The position numbers were made by a program, and so were the translations under genes. DNA of 37,398 nucleotides. Source: Tepidicaulis marinus. GTDB lineage: Bacteria; Pseudomonadota; Alphaproteobacteria; Parvibaculales; Parvibaculaceae. The DNA lies in assembly GCF_000739695.1 (NCBI RefSeq), contig NZ_BBIO01000022.1, forward strand, positions 1 to 37,398, read 5' to 3'. The notes under the pieces are model-generated. The model ran no database searches, was not told where the DNA came from, and was given only the letters and a program-made list of their open reading frames with translations. Position 1 is the stretch's first letter. Each line of letters starts with the position of its first letter. Positions 9,211 through 17,145 of the stretch are shown here, one piece after another.

Positions 9211-10406
9211 TGCACAGCCGTTCCGCTTTCCTCTTCCGCCACTTTCTTTTGCGCGGCGGCGCCCGGCCCGTTGTCGATGACGACCTGCGTGCCCGGATGC
9301 ACTTTCACCACACCGTCGGTGACGATGCGTTCACCCGCCTTCAGGCCTGCCTTTATCACCCAGAGATCGTCCAGTTCCTCGCCCAGTATCACGGAGCGGC
9401 GGATGGCCTTATCGTCCTCGCCGATGACATAGACATAAGCGCCGTCAGCGGCCTGCATCAGCGCGCGCTTGGGAATGGCGATAGCGTCTTTGATGGTGAG
9501 GCCGGAGACAAGCAGCGTGACGAACTGGCCGGGCACGAGCACACCGTCCGGATTGCCGAGAATGGCGCGGGCGCGGATCGTGCCCGTGGAGGTGTCGACC
9601 GTGTTGTCGGTGAAATCCACATAGCCTTCCCCGGCATAATATTCGCCGCTGCCGAAACGCACGCGCACCGAATAACGCTCGTTTTCCGGCTCTTCGATGC
9701 GGCCCGAAACGATTTGCTGGCGCAAGGAGGCCGCTTCCGTCGCCGCATAGGAAAAGTTCACATAAACGGGATCGAGCTGCGTCATCGTGGTCAGCAGCGA
9801 ACGGTCGGGCCCGGTGCCGATCAGGCTGCCTTCGGAGACTTCCTCGCGGCCCGTCGCACCCGTGATCGGCGCGCGCACGGTCGTGTAGCTTAAGTTCAGC
9901 TCCGCCGTTTCCAGCTTCGCGGCGGCGTCCTGCACCAGGCTGCGGGCGGTTTCCAGATCCGCCAGCGCTTCGTCCCGGCGCTGCGCGCTCACCGTGCCTT
10001 GCTTGTGGAGCGAGCGGATACGCTCCCAGCTCCGCTCGGCGCGTTTCAGATTGGCCTTTTCCTGGCCCAGCCGGGCCTTGGCGCTTTCCAATTCGGACTC
10101 GTATGACGCCGGATCGATGAGAAAGAGCACATCGCCTTCCTTGACGACGCTGCCTTCCTGATATTCGCGCGACAGCAGAATGCCTTCGACACGCGCGCGC
10201 ACTTCGACGGATTTATAGCCCGCCACACGGCCTGGATATTCCATCACCAAGGGGCGCGAGAGCGCCTTGACCGTCTGCACGTCCACATGCGGCATGGGCG
10301 GGCCGTTTGCCTGATCGGCACCCTCCTCACACGCGGCAAGCAGGGGGAGGGCCAGAAGCAGCGCCGCGAATTTCGTCCGTTTCGACATTTTCCGATGGGG
10401 AGCCAT
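9207..10406 (-). CDS. RND efflux periplasmic adaptor lipoprotein (membrane fusion protein)
   Basis: A 399-aa MexA/AcrA-type adaptor. The N-terminus is a lipoprotein signal ending LPLLAAC (lipidated Cys 26). Next come the lipoyl half-motif ([32 protein letters not shown]), a helical hairpin (about residues 105-165), the second lipoyl half ([25 protein letters not shown]), and beta-barrel and membrane-proximal domains. It links the inner-membrane pump to an outer-membrane channel. ATG at 10406 is preferred because AGGAG lies 11 nt upstream; ATG at 10388 would also leave a good lipoprotein signal. First gene of a two-gene operon, divergent from the AcrR/TtgR-like repressor across an operator-bearing region. 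Confidence 0.93.
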   Translation of the reverse strand: MAPHRKMSKRTKFAALLLALPLLAACEEGADQANGPPMPHVDVQTVKALSRPLVMEYPGRVAGYKSVEVRARVEGILLSREYQEGSVVKEGDVLFLIDPASYESELESAKARLGQEKANLKRAERSWERIRSLHKQGTVSAQRRDEALADLETARSLVQDAAAKLETAELNLSYTTVRAPITGATGREEVSEGSLIGTGPDRSLLTTMTQLDPVYVNFSYAATEAASLRQQIVSGRIEEPENERYSVRVRFGSGEYYAGEGYVDFTDNTVDTSTGTIRARAILGNPDGVLVPGQFVTLLVSGLTIKDAIAIPKRALMQAADGAYVYVIGEDDKAIRRSVILGEELDDLWVIKAGLKAGERIVTDGVVKVHPGTQVVIDNGPGAAAQKKVAEEESGTAVQ

Positions 10407-10412
10407 AAAGCG

Positions 10413-10496
10413 CGGGACTCCTGATGCGTTGGGGTTTGGGGGAGAACACGATCCGTTCGTGACGCAACGTAACCGTGAGACGCCTCAGGAGTCCCG
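10413..10496 (-). promoter_or_regulatory. Long-range inverted repeat in the adaptor leader that could mask its ribosome site
   Basis: CGGGACTCCTGA at 10413-10424 and TCAGGAGTCCCG at 10485-10496 are perfect 12-bp complements 60 bp apart. The match extends to GCG beyond one mismatch. Read in the adaptor mRNA (minus strand), the proximal copy contains AGGAG, the likely Shine-Dalgarno of the ATG at 10406, and the distal copy would pair with it. If transcription begins upstream of 10496, the leader could fold and hide the ribosome site. The repeat is directly visible; the regulatory role is inference. Confidence 0.45.
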
Positions 10497-10507
10497 TTGA
10501 CTTATAC

Positions 10508-10529
10508 AAACATACATGTATGTATGTTT
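10508..10529. promoter_or_regulatory. AcrR/TtgR-type palindromic operator between adaptor and repressor genes
   Basis: AAACATACAT-GT-ATGTATGTTT is a perfect 10-bp inverted repeat with a 2-nt spacer. Its half-site closely resembles the TACATACAT/ATGTATGTA arms known for the E. coli AcrR operator. It lies 52 nt upstream of the divergent TetR-family gene and about 100 nt upstream of the pump adaptor, exactly where a repressor controlling both would bind. In a GC-rich genome such an AT-rich perfect palindrome is unlikely to be chance. Confidence 0.8.
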
Positions 10530-10580
10530 TAAACCCTCACCTGTCAAGCCCATAGAATATTCTGTCCTGAAAAGCGCGAG

Positions 10581-11198
10581 ATGGTCCGGAAAACCAAAGC
10601 AGAGGCCGAAAAGACCCGAACCGAAATCCTGGATGCGGCGGAAACCGTTTTCCTGGAAAAGGGCGCGGCCTCCAGCTCGCTCGAAGAGATTGCCCGGGAA
10701 GCGGGCGTCACGCGGGGCGCGGTCTATTGGCACTTTGCCAATAAGGCGGACATTATCGACGCACTGATCGAGCGCACGCGCTTTCCCCAGCAGGATACGA
10801 TCGCCCGGATTGCCGAAGGCGACGGCGAGGAGGCGGCCTTAGCCCTCGAGGCCATCGAAAAAGCCTGCTTCGATTCGCTCAATCTCATCATCGACGATCC
10901 GCAGCGCCGGCGCGTGCAGACCATCGTTCTCTTGCGCATGGAAGCGCTCGGCGATGTGCTGGAGCGCCGCGTCGCTTATAACCGCACCATGCGGCAGACC
11001 TTTACCCGCGCCTTTGAAGTGGCGCACGCTCAAACGCCGCTGGCCGGCAATTGGACGCCGCGCCTTGCCGCTTATGCCGCCTCCACCATGATCCAGGGTA
11101 TGGTGCGCGAATGGCTGGAGGACCCGGAGCGCTTCGACCTGCGCACCGATGGGTTATCCTGCCTCAGATCGCTCTTTGCTTCCTTCAAGGGCGAGTAG
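10581..11198 (+). CDS. AcrR/TtgR-like TetR-family repressor of the divergent RND pump
   Basis: A 205-aa repressor whose first 60 residues follow AcrR/TtgR closely: MVRKTKAEAEKTRTEILDAA, then SLEEIAREAGVTRGAVYWHFANKADII. The C-terminal domain has the TetR_C_2 (AcrR-type) character, e.g. EALGDVLERR and a terminal VREWLEDPERFDL segment comparable to the RRWLL region of TtgR. These repressors bind hydrophobic antimicrobials and release the pump promoter. The divergent arrangement with the adaptor and the palindrome at 10508-10529 fit local control of both transcripts. The ATG at 10581 has only a weak ribosome site (AAAGCGCGAG). Confidence 0.9.
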   Translation: MVRKTKAEAEKTRTEILDAAETVFLEKGAASSSLEEIAREAGVTRGAVYWHFANKADIIDALIERTRFPQQDTIARIAEGDGEEAALALEAIEKACFDSLNLIIDDPQRRRVQTIVLLRMEALGDVLERRVAYNRTMRQTFTRAFEVAHAQTPLAGNWTPRLAAYAASTMIQGMVREWLEDPERFDLRTDGLSCLRSLFASFKGE

Positions 11199-11236
11199 CC
11201 GCGAAAACGCGTGGGCGCCGCGCGGGGAGATAAACC

Positions 11237-11270
11237 ATGAGCGAGAACACAGCATGAGCGAGAACATAGG
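11237..11270 (+). repeat. 17-bp imperfect tandem duplication creating a six-codon upstream mini-ORF
   Basis: Two adjacent 17-bp copies (11237-11253 and 11254-11270) match at 15 of 17 positions, each beginning ATGAGCGAGAACA. The first copy's ATG, preceded by GGGGAG 7 nt upstream, opens a six-codon frame (MSENTA) whose TGA overlaps the second ATG as ATGA. The second ATG starts the esterase gene. The likely effect is that ribosomes load at the first ATG and reinitiate at the second. Confidence 0.7.
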
Positions 11271-12366
11271 CAGCGAAGAGGAGATGCTGGAAGCGATCAC
11301 CGCGCTCGTTCCCCCGCTTCTCAATGCCATGGACGCGCTTTCCTTTCTCGCCCGCCGTCTCCATCCGCCGAAACTTGCCGAGCTGATCGAGGCGGTCGGC
11401 CCGGTGGACGCGCCGGTGCGCGAGGGTCTTGCAGAATTTCAGGCGCAAGACTGGCCGCAGCATCTCACCCGCTTTGCCGAACAAGTGGAGCTTGCCGCCG
11501 AAACGGTGCTCAAGGCATTCGACGGACTGCATGGCGCCGCCGAGAACGCGCGCAAAGGCGCGCCCGATGCGGTTTTTTCCACGTACCGGGCCCTGCGCTA
11601 TATGAGCCGCGCCTTCGAAGCGCTTTATCCGGTGGCCACGATCCTGCCGCCGGTCAGCCGCTTCTTTCTCGATGAGGAACACCGGGGCGATGAAAAACGC
11701 GCCGCCGCCCTAACAGGCCCCCAGGCGCTGCGGGACAATGTCGGGCTTTTGCACGGGGAAAACGAAAAACACCAGCGCGGCGGCTTTTCGCTCTATGTGC
11801 CCGAAGACTTTTCGCCGGAGAAAAAATATCCGCTCATCATCGCCTTGCATGGGGGCAGCGGCCATGGGCGCGATTTTGTCTGGAGCTGGCTCTTTCATGC
11901 CCGCGCGCGCGGGCTCATGGTGCTTGCGCCCACCGCCCGCACCGACACCTGGGCGCTCACGGGCGATGACATCGACACACCCAACATCATGCGCTTTCTG
12001 GATTTCGTGAAAGCCCGCTGGCCCATCGACGAGGAAAAAATGCTGCTGACCGGCATGAGCGACGGCGGCACGTTCTGCTATGTAAGCGGGCTTCTGGAAG
12101 GCTCGCCCTTCACGCATCTAGCCCCCGTCTCCGCCGCCTTTCATCCGCTTCTGGCAGAAGCGGCAAGCCCTGAGCGCCTCGCCGGCCTGCCCATCCGCCT
12201 CACCCATGGCAGTCTCGACTGGATGTTCCCCGTCCCCATGGCGCGGGAGGCGGAAACCGCCCTTGCCCGGGCGGGGGCCAATGTCCTTCTCGATGAGATC
12301 GAGGACCTTTCCCACACCTATCCGCGCGAGGCCAATGGGCGGATTCTCGATTGGTTTTTGGGCTGA
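11254..12366 (+). CDS. Alpha/beta-hydrolase esterase with an extra N-terminal helical domain
   Basis: A 370-aa protein. Residues 178-370 are an alpha/beta hydrolase of the phospholipase/carboxylesterase or PHB-depolymerase-like group: oxyanion segment YPLIIALHGGSGHG, nucleophile in GMSDGG (Ser 269), acid in THGSLDWMFPV (Asp 322) and His 354 in LSHTYP. Residues 1-170 are a mostly helical region without a motif I recognise, absent from ordinary carboxylesterases of about 220 aa. There is no signal peptide, so it is likely cytoplasmic. The ATG at 11254 is chosen over the longer frame from 11149, which would overlap the repressor gene. Substrate unknown; an ester or thioester hydrolase is likely. 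Confidence 0.75.
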   Translation: MSENIGSEEEMLEAITALVPPLLNAMDALSFLARRLHPPKLAELIEAVGPVDAPVREGLAEFQAQDWPQHLTRFAEQVELAAETVLKAFDGLHGAAENARKGAPDAVFSTYRALRYMSRAFEALYPVATILPPVSRFFLDEEHRGDEKRAAALTGPQALRDNVGLLHGENEKHQRGGFSLYVPEDFSPEKKYPLIIALHGGSGHGRDFVWSWLFHARARGLMVLAPTARTDTWALTGDDIDTPNIMRFLDFVKARWPIDEEKMLLTGMSDGGTFCYVSGLLEGSPFTHLAPVSAAFHPLLAEAASPERLAGLPIRLTHGSLDWMFPVPMAREAETALARAGANVLLDEIEDLSHTYPREANGRILDWFLG

Positions 12367-12434
12367 AAAGCAGGCAATACCTAGCTTATTAACCCAGCAA
12401 TACGGAAAGTCCCACCGTTTACCTTGCGCAAAGA

Positions 12435-12471
12435 CCGTCCCGGCTAGGCTCATAGCCGGAACAAGGGACGG
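12435..12471 (+). promoter_or_regulatory. Leader hairpin overlapping the histidine-kinase ribosome site
   Basis: CCGTCCC (12435-12441) is complementary to GGGACGG (12465-12471), and GGCTA (12442-12446) to TAGCC (12453-12457), with loop GGCTCA. The stem has a 7-nt bulge on the 3' side. The 3' arm overlaps the only Shine-Dalgarno-like stretch (AAGGGA) before the ATG at 12474. An alternative fold pairs CCGGCTA with TAGCCGG (7 bp) and leaves the ribosome site free. Two mutually exclusive folds around a ribosome site suggest translational control, but this is inference from sequence only. Confidence 0.45.
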
Positions 12472-12473
12472 AA

Positions 12474-14111
12474 ATGGGTTCTTTTTTGCTCAACTGGCGA
12501 TGGACCGTGCCGCGCAGGCTGCTGCTCGCCTTCACGGTGCTGGCCGGCGTGATCTGCGCAAGCCTTGCCGCCACGCTCTACACTTTCGCGCATCTGCGCG
12601 AGAGCATGGCGCAGGTTGCTGAGCTTGTTGAAATCTCCCAGGAGATCGACGAGATGGCGCAAGCCTCCATCGGCCAGATCTCCGCGATCCGCAGCCTGCT
12701 TCTGACCGGCGAGCGGGAAAACGTTCTGCGTTTCTGGACCGCCGCCTCACGTTTCAACGAAACGCAGGAACGATTGGCGGCGCGCGAGCTGCCCGGCACG
12801 ATGGCCGAAGAACTCGGCAAACTGGATAGGGTCGTCGAGACATGGCGCGCGGAAACCGCCGAAGTGCAAATCGCATTGATGCGCAATCCCTGGACGGCCG
12901 ATACCGCCAAGGCCTTCGAGGCACTGGGCCGGGGAACGCAGTTCATTGCGGCAACGGAAACGGCGGTCGGCCGGCTCAGGGAGCTGGAACGGCAAACGGT
13001 GCTGCGCGCCCTGGACCGCGCGCTCAGCGCTCTTTCCTCCACGGAGATGCTGGTTCTCGGCGGCGCCGTTTTTGCCCTTATCTTCGCCGCCGCCGCCTGG
13101 GTTTATCTGTCCCGCGCTATCGTGCATCCCTTGACGCAGATCGGCGCCGCGATGGAGCGGATCGAAAAATACGAGGAAAATGCCACCATTCCCCTGCAGG
13201 GCAGGCGGGACGAATTCGGCACGCTGGCGCGCGGGCTCTCCTCGCTGCTCGGCGCGCTTGGCGAGCGCTCCAACCGGCTGAAAAGCACGCTTGGCGATCT
13301 GCGCCAGGCACAGCGCCAGCTTGTGGAAAAAGAACGGCTCGCCTCGCTGGGCGGCCTCGTTGCCGGGCTTTCCCATGAGGTCAACACGCCGCTCGGCATT
13401 GCCCGCACCTCCGCCTCCAATCTGGAAGAGGTGCTGAAAGATCTGGAAACGCAAGTGGCAGAGGGCACGCTTACCCATAGCGGCATGCTCAAGGCGCTCA
13501 GCGCCAGCCGGGAATCTGCAGACCTTGCCTTGCGCAACATCGCCCGCGCCGGCGATCTCATGCGCTCCTTCAAAAGCGTGGCGGCCGATCAAAGCGAAAA
13601 CCGCCGCCGCTATATCCGCCTGAAACCCTATCTGGAAGAAGTGCTGCTCTCTCTTTCCCCTCACATCAAACTCGCGCGCGTCTCGGCCCGTATCGACTGC
13701 GACGAAGAGATCGGCCTAGTGACGGACCCGGGCGCGCTCTCGCAAATTCTGACCAATCTCGTCACCAATTCACTGACCCACGGGTTCGAGAACCGGACCG
13801 GCGGCGAAATCAAGATCGCCGCCGCCGCCGCAGAAAACGGCATCCAACTTGTCTATATGGACAATGGCGAGGGGATTGAACCGTCGGACCGCCAGCGCAT
13901 TTTCGATCCCTTCTTCACGACGAAGCGGGGCCGCGGGTCCTCGGGCCTTGGTCTGCATATCGTTTATAATATCGTCACCGGCGGCCTTGGCGGGACGATC
14001 GAAGCGGAAAGCGCGCGGGGCATCGGTACCCGCTTTCTTATTTGCCTGCCTAGCCGGGCCGGCGGCGAGGCCGAGGTGCCGGATATGGGCAGCGGGACCG
14101 CCGTCGCCTGA
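12474..14111 (+). CDS. Orphan membrane sensor histidine kinase
   Basis: A 545-aa sensor kinase. Order: TM1 (about 15-36), a helical periplasmic sensor domain (37-190), TM2 (192-212), HAMP (212-265), short coiled coil, then the kinase core. The H-box is GLSHEVNTPLGIA (phospho-His 301). The N-box is LTNLVTNSLTHGF, the G1 box DNGEGI, and the G2 region FFTTKRGRGSSGLGLHI. It would autophosphorylate at the inner membrane and pass phosphate to a response regulator. No receiver-domain gene is adjacent, so the partner is elsewhere. The H-box HEVNTPLG is characteristic of the HPK4-like kinases. Its position before the glucan synthase suggests, but does not show, a link to envelope or osmotic signals. 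Confidence 0.9.
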   Translation: MGSFLLNWRWTVPRRLLLAFTVLAGVICASLAATLYTFAHLRESMAQVAELVEISQEIDEMAQASIGQISAIRSLLLTGERENVLRFWTAASRFNETQERLAARELPGTMAEELGKLDRVVETWRAETAEVQIALMRNPWTADTAKAFEALGRGTQFIAATETAVGRLRELERQTVLRALDRALSALSSTEMLVLGGAVFALIFAAAAWVYLSRAIVHPLTQIGAAMERIEKYEENATIPLQGRRDEFGTLARGLSSLLGALGERSNRLKSTLGDLRQAQRQLVEKERLASLGGLVAGLSHEVNTPLGIARTSASNLEEVLKDLETQVAEGTLTHSGMLKALSASRESADLALRNIARAGDLMRSFKSVAADQSENRRRYIRLKPYLEEVLLSLSPHIKLARVSARIDCDEEIGLVTDPGALSQILTNLVTNSLTHGFENRTGGEIKIAAAAAENGIQLVYMDNGEGIEPSDRQRIFDPFFTTKRGRGSSGLGLHIVYNIVTGGLGGTIEAESARGIGTRFLICLPSRAGGEAEVPDMGSGTAVA

Positions 14112-14274
14112 TCCGGTCCGGCGGGGCGGTTTTACGGGAACAAATCACCCCATGCGCCGTTTTTCGCATGTCTATTCCCGCGCGGAGCCGGATAACCTAA
14201 ATTCGCCATAATCTGCGCATTGAGTGCGCGCCCGTCGCGGCCCGATTTGGGCCTGCCGCTATGAAGCTTGTGAC

Positions 14275-16959
14275 ATGAGCCCCAAGACCATCGCCCGCCG
14301 CCTGCCCAGCGCCCTGCGCATCGGCATTTTCCTTCTTATCGTCCTGCCGCTCATGATCGCGGCCAATATCGCCGTCTGGAGCGCCATCCATCAGCCGCGC
14401 AGCACGCAAGGCTGGACGGGCGAAATCGTGGGCTTTGCCTTCAGCCCCTTTCAGGCCGGGCAGAATCCGGAAGACCTGCTTTATCCGAGCGCGGAGGAAA
14501 TCCGCCGTGATCTGCAGGTGCTCGGCCCCAAAGCGCAAGCCATCCGCACCTATGAGACGGGCTACGGCTTCGACAAAATTCCCGAAATCGCGGCCGAGTT
14601 CGATCTTTCCGTTGCGCTCGGTGCCTGGATCGGGCGCAACGAGGCGCGCAACGAACAGGAGCTTGCCCGCCTGACCCCCACCGCCTTCCGGCGCAATGTG
14701 GTGCGCGTGGTGGTGGGCAACGAAGCCTTGCTGCGCCGGGACGTGACGGTGGACGAGCTCATTTCCTATATCCGCCGCGTCAAGAAGACCGTCTGGAAGC
14801 CGGTGAGCACCGCCGAGCCCTGGCATGTCTGGCTCGATCATCCCGAACTCGTCAAGGAAGTCGATTATCTGGCCGTGCACATCCTGCCCTACTGGGAAGG
14901 GGTGAGCGTGGATAAAGCCGTCGATTATGTGTTCGAGCGGATCGGCGATTTGAGAAAGGCTTACCCGGGCAAACCCATCGTGGTAACGGAAGTCGGCTGG
15001 CCGAGCCGCGGGCGCATCATCCCGCGCCAGAGCTTTGCGGGCATCAGCGAGGAGACGCTGGAAGAAGAAGCCGTTCCCTCCCTCGTCAACCAAGCCAAAT
15101 TCATGCGCACCTTCCTTAACCGGGCGAAGGAGGCGGAAATCACTTATTATGTGATGGAAGCTTTCGATCAGCCGTGGAAGGCGAATGAAGAGGGCGCGGC
15201 CGGCGGCTATTGGGGCATTTACGACGTCATGCGCGCGCCGAAATTCCCGATGTCGGGCGGCGTGGTCGAATATACCGACTGGCGCTTCTGGGCGGCCATT
15301 GCCGCCGGGCTTTCGCTCATCCCCGCCGTGCTTTTGCTGCTCGGACGGCGGCACATGCATCCGGCCGGGCAAATTTTCTTTGCCGCGCTCGTGCAGCTCG
15401 GCGGGGCGGCGATTGCCTGGTCGGCGCTCAGTTTCAGCGGCATTTATCTTACCCCCGGTCAGACGATTGCCTGGTCGGTGCTCTTTGCCGCGCAAGGGCT
15501 CCTGCTTGTCGTGCTGATCACCGAGGCCGTCGAGCTTGTCGAAGCGCTTTGGGGCCGCACCGGCAAACGGCATGAGGAACTGATCGCCCATCTCGGCCCG
15601 AATGCCGATCACCGGCCGAAAGTCTCCATTCATGTGCCGATCCATAACGAGCCGCCGCATATGGTGCGCGAGACGCTGGCCGCGCTCGCCCGGCTCGATT
15701 ATCCGGACTTCGAGGTTCTGGTGATCGACAACAACACCAAGGACCCGGAGGTTTGGAAACCGGTGGAGGCCGAATGCGCGCGCCTTGGCAAGCGCTTCCG
15801 CTTTTTCCATCTCGACCCCTGGCCGGGTTACAAGGCAGGCGCTCTTAACTTCGCGCGCAGCCAGACGGCGGAAGACGCGGACGTCATTGCCGTTATCGAC
15901 AGCGACTATCAGGTCTCGCCCGACTGGCTGAAAACGCTCTGTCCGCATTTTGCCGATCCCGATGTCGGCTTCGTGCAGGCCCCGCAGGATTACCGCGATG
16001 CGGGCCAGTCGCTTTTCAAGACCATGACCTATTGGGAATATGCCGGCTTTTTCCATATCGGCATGGTGCTGCGCGACCGCTATAACGCCGTCATTCAGCA
16101 CGGCACCATGACCATGGTGCGCAAAAGCGCGCTCGATGAAGTGGGCGGCTGGGCCGAATGGTGCATTTGCGAGGATGCCGAGCTCGGCCTCAAACTTTAC
16201 CGCGCAGGCTATGGCTCGGTTTACGTCAACCGCTCTTTCGGGAAAGGCCTGACGCCGGACACGCTCGGCGCTTATATGACCCAGCGCTTCCGCTGGGCCT
16301 ATGGCGCGGTACAAATCATGAAGCATCACATGCGCGCCTTCCTGCCGGGCAGCGGCGCCGGGCTCAATGCCGCGCAGAAATATTATTTCTTTGCCGGCTG
16401 GCTTCCCTGGTTCGCCGACGCGCTGGCGCTGGCCTTTACCGCCGCGAGCATTGCCGTTTCAGCCTTGGCACTCTGGTCGCCCGAAGCCATGCCGCTGCCC
16501 GTTGCCGCCTTCATGGTGCCGACCATCGGCAGTTTTCTTTTCAAGCTCATCCGCTCGCTCTGGCTTTACCTGCAGCGGGTGCGCTGCGGCCTCGGGCAGA
16601 GCCTCGGCGCGGCGCTTGCCGCCTTGGCGCTCACCCATACGGTCGCCAAGGCCGTTGCAATCGGCATTTTCACGAGCGGGCGGCCTTTCGTGCGCACACC
16701 CAAATGCGAGGACCGCGCCGCGCTCTCCGCCATCTTCATTCAGGTGCGCGATGAAGCGGTCGTGCTCGCCGTGCTTTGGGGCCTCGGTATCGCCTTTCTG
16801 TTGCACCCGATGTTCCAGGACTCGCTCTCGCGCCTCTGGGTCGCGGTGCTGGCCGTCCAGTCGCTGCCTTATCTCGCCTCGGTGCTCACCTCCATTATCA
16901 GCATCCTGGCGCGCGAAAGAGAAAGCGAGCCGGTAACGGCGCCTGTCGCCGGGGAATAG
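14275..16959 (+). CDS. ndvB: NdvB-like membrane beta-glucan synthase (GH17-GT2 fusion)
   Basis: An 894-aa membrane enzyme. Order: TM1 (about 15-37); a periplasmic GH17 glucanosyltransferase-like domain (50-335) with acid/base Glu 150 in VVVGNE and nucleophile Glu 239 in VTEVGWPS; three TM segments (337-425); a cytoplasmic GT2 domain with DSD (542-544), ED (633-634) and QRFRW (670-674); then C-terminal TM helices. The same fusion occurs in proteobacterial NdvB proteins making periplasmic beta-1,3-glucans, where the GT2 domain polymerises glucose from UDP-glucose and GH17 branches or cyclises the chain. Such glucans affect osmotic adaptation, symbiosis and biofilm drug tolerance. The ATG at 14275 is chosen over GTG 14224 because TM1 then sits normally near the N-terminus. 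Followed by a strong terminator. Confidence 0.85.
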   Translation: MSPKTIARRLPSALRIGIFLLIVLPLMIAANIAVWSAIHQPRSTQGWTGEIVGFAFSPFQAGQNPEDLLYPSAEEIRRDLQVLGPKAQAIRTYETGYGFDKIPEIAAEFDLSVALGAWIGRNEARNEQELARLTPTAFRRNVVRVVVGNEALLRRDVTVDELISYIRRVKKTVWKPVSTAEPWHVWLDHPELVKEVDYLAVHILPYWEGVSVDKAVDYVFERIGDLRKAYPGKPIVVTEVGWPSRGRIIPRQSFAGISEETLEEEAVPSLVNQAKFMRTFLNRAKEAEITYYVMEAFDQPWKANEEGAAGGYWGIYDVMRAPKFPMSGGVVEYTDWRFWAAIAAGLSLIPAVLLLLGRRHMHPAGQIFFAALVQLGGAAIAWSALSFSGIYLTPGQTIAWSVLFAAQGLLLVVLITEAVELVEALWGRTGKRHEELIAHLGPNADHRPKVSIHVPIHNEPPHMVRETLAALARLDYPDFEVLVIDNNTKDPEVWKPVEAECARLGKRFRFFHLDPWPGYKAGALNFARSQTAEDADVIAVIDSDYQVSPDWLKTLCPHFADPDVGFVQAPQDYRDAGQSLFKTMTYWEYAGFFHIGMVLRDRYNAVIQHGTMTMVRKSALDEVGGWAEWCICEDAELGLKLYRAGYGSVYVNRSFGKGLTPDTLGAYMTQRFRWAYGAVQIMKHHMRAFLPGSGAGLNAAQKYYFFAGWLPWFADALALAFTAASIAVSALALWSPEAMPLPVAAFMVPTIGSFLFKLIRSLWLYLQRVRCGLGQSLGAALAALALTHTVAKAVAIGIFTSGRPFVRTPKCEDRAALSAIFIQVRDEAVVLAVLWGLGIAFLLHPMFQDSLSRLWVAVLAVQSLPYLASVLTSIISILARERESEPVTAPVAGE

Positions 16960-17011
16960 CGGGATAAATTTCTGCAAACCGCATTTCAAATTCAATTTCT
17001 TAACGCCGGGG

Positions 17012-17043
17012 AAAGCGGCCTCTTGATCGAGAGGCCGCTTTTT
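17012..17043 (+). terminator. Rho-independent terminator after the NdvB-like gene
   Basis: The perfect GC-rich stem AGCGGCCTCT / AGAGGCCGCT, extended by AA/TT, has a 6-nt loop and is followed directly by a run of five T (17039-17043). It lies 53 nt after the stop at 16959. It also rules out the long upstream start of the next frame, which would begin inside the hairpin. Confidence 0.92.
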
Positions 17044-17080
17044 CATGGCGCTTTCCTCTCAATCGTGACGGTGCGCCTGC

Positions 17081-17113
17081 TTGCCGGAGCAGAGCGCGGC
17101 GCTTATAAAGCGC
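17081..17113 (+). promoter_or_regulatory. Candidate sigma-70-type promoter with overlapping dyad
   Basis: TTGCCG (17081-17086), a 16-nt spacer and TTATAA (17103-17108) resemble a housekeeping promoter 38 nt before the thioesterase ATG. The -10 element lies inside an inverted repeat, GCGCTT-ATA-AAGCGC (17099-17113), which could be an operator. It fits the strong terminator just upstream, which makes the next gene its own transcription unit. Confidence 0.45.
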
Positions 17114-17145
17114 GGCCAGTCTCATTCCATCCGAAAGCCCCGCTC

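Noticed and set aside
14197-16329. 710-codon open frame on the minus strand, antisense to the NdvB-like gene
   Set aside because: The plus-strand frame has full GH17 and GT2 motifs. The antisense translation is rich in His/Arg/Gly/Asp without any recognisable domain, as expected from mirrored high-GC codons.
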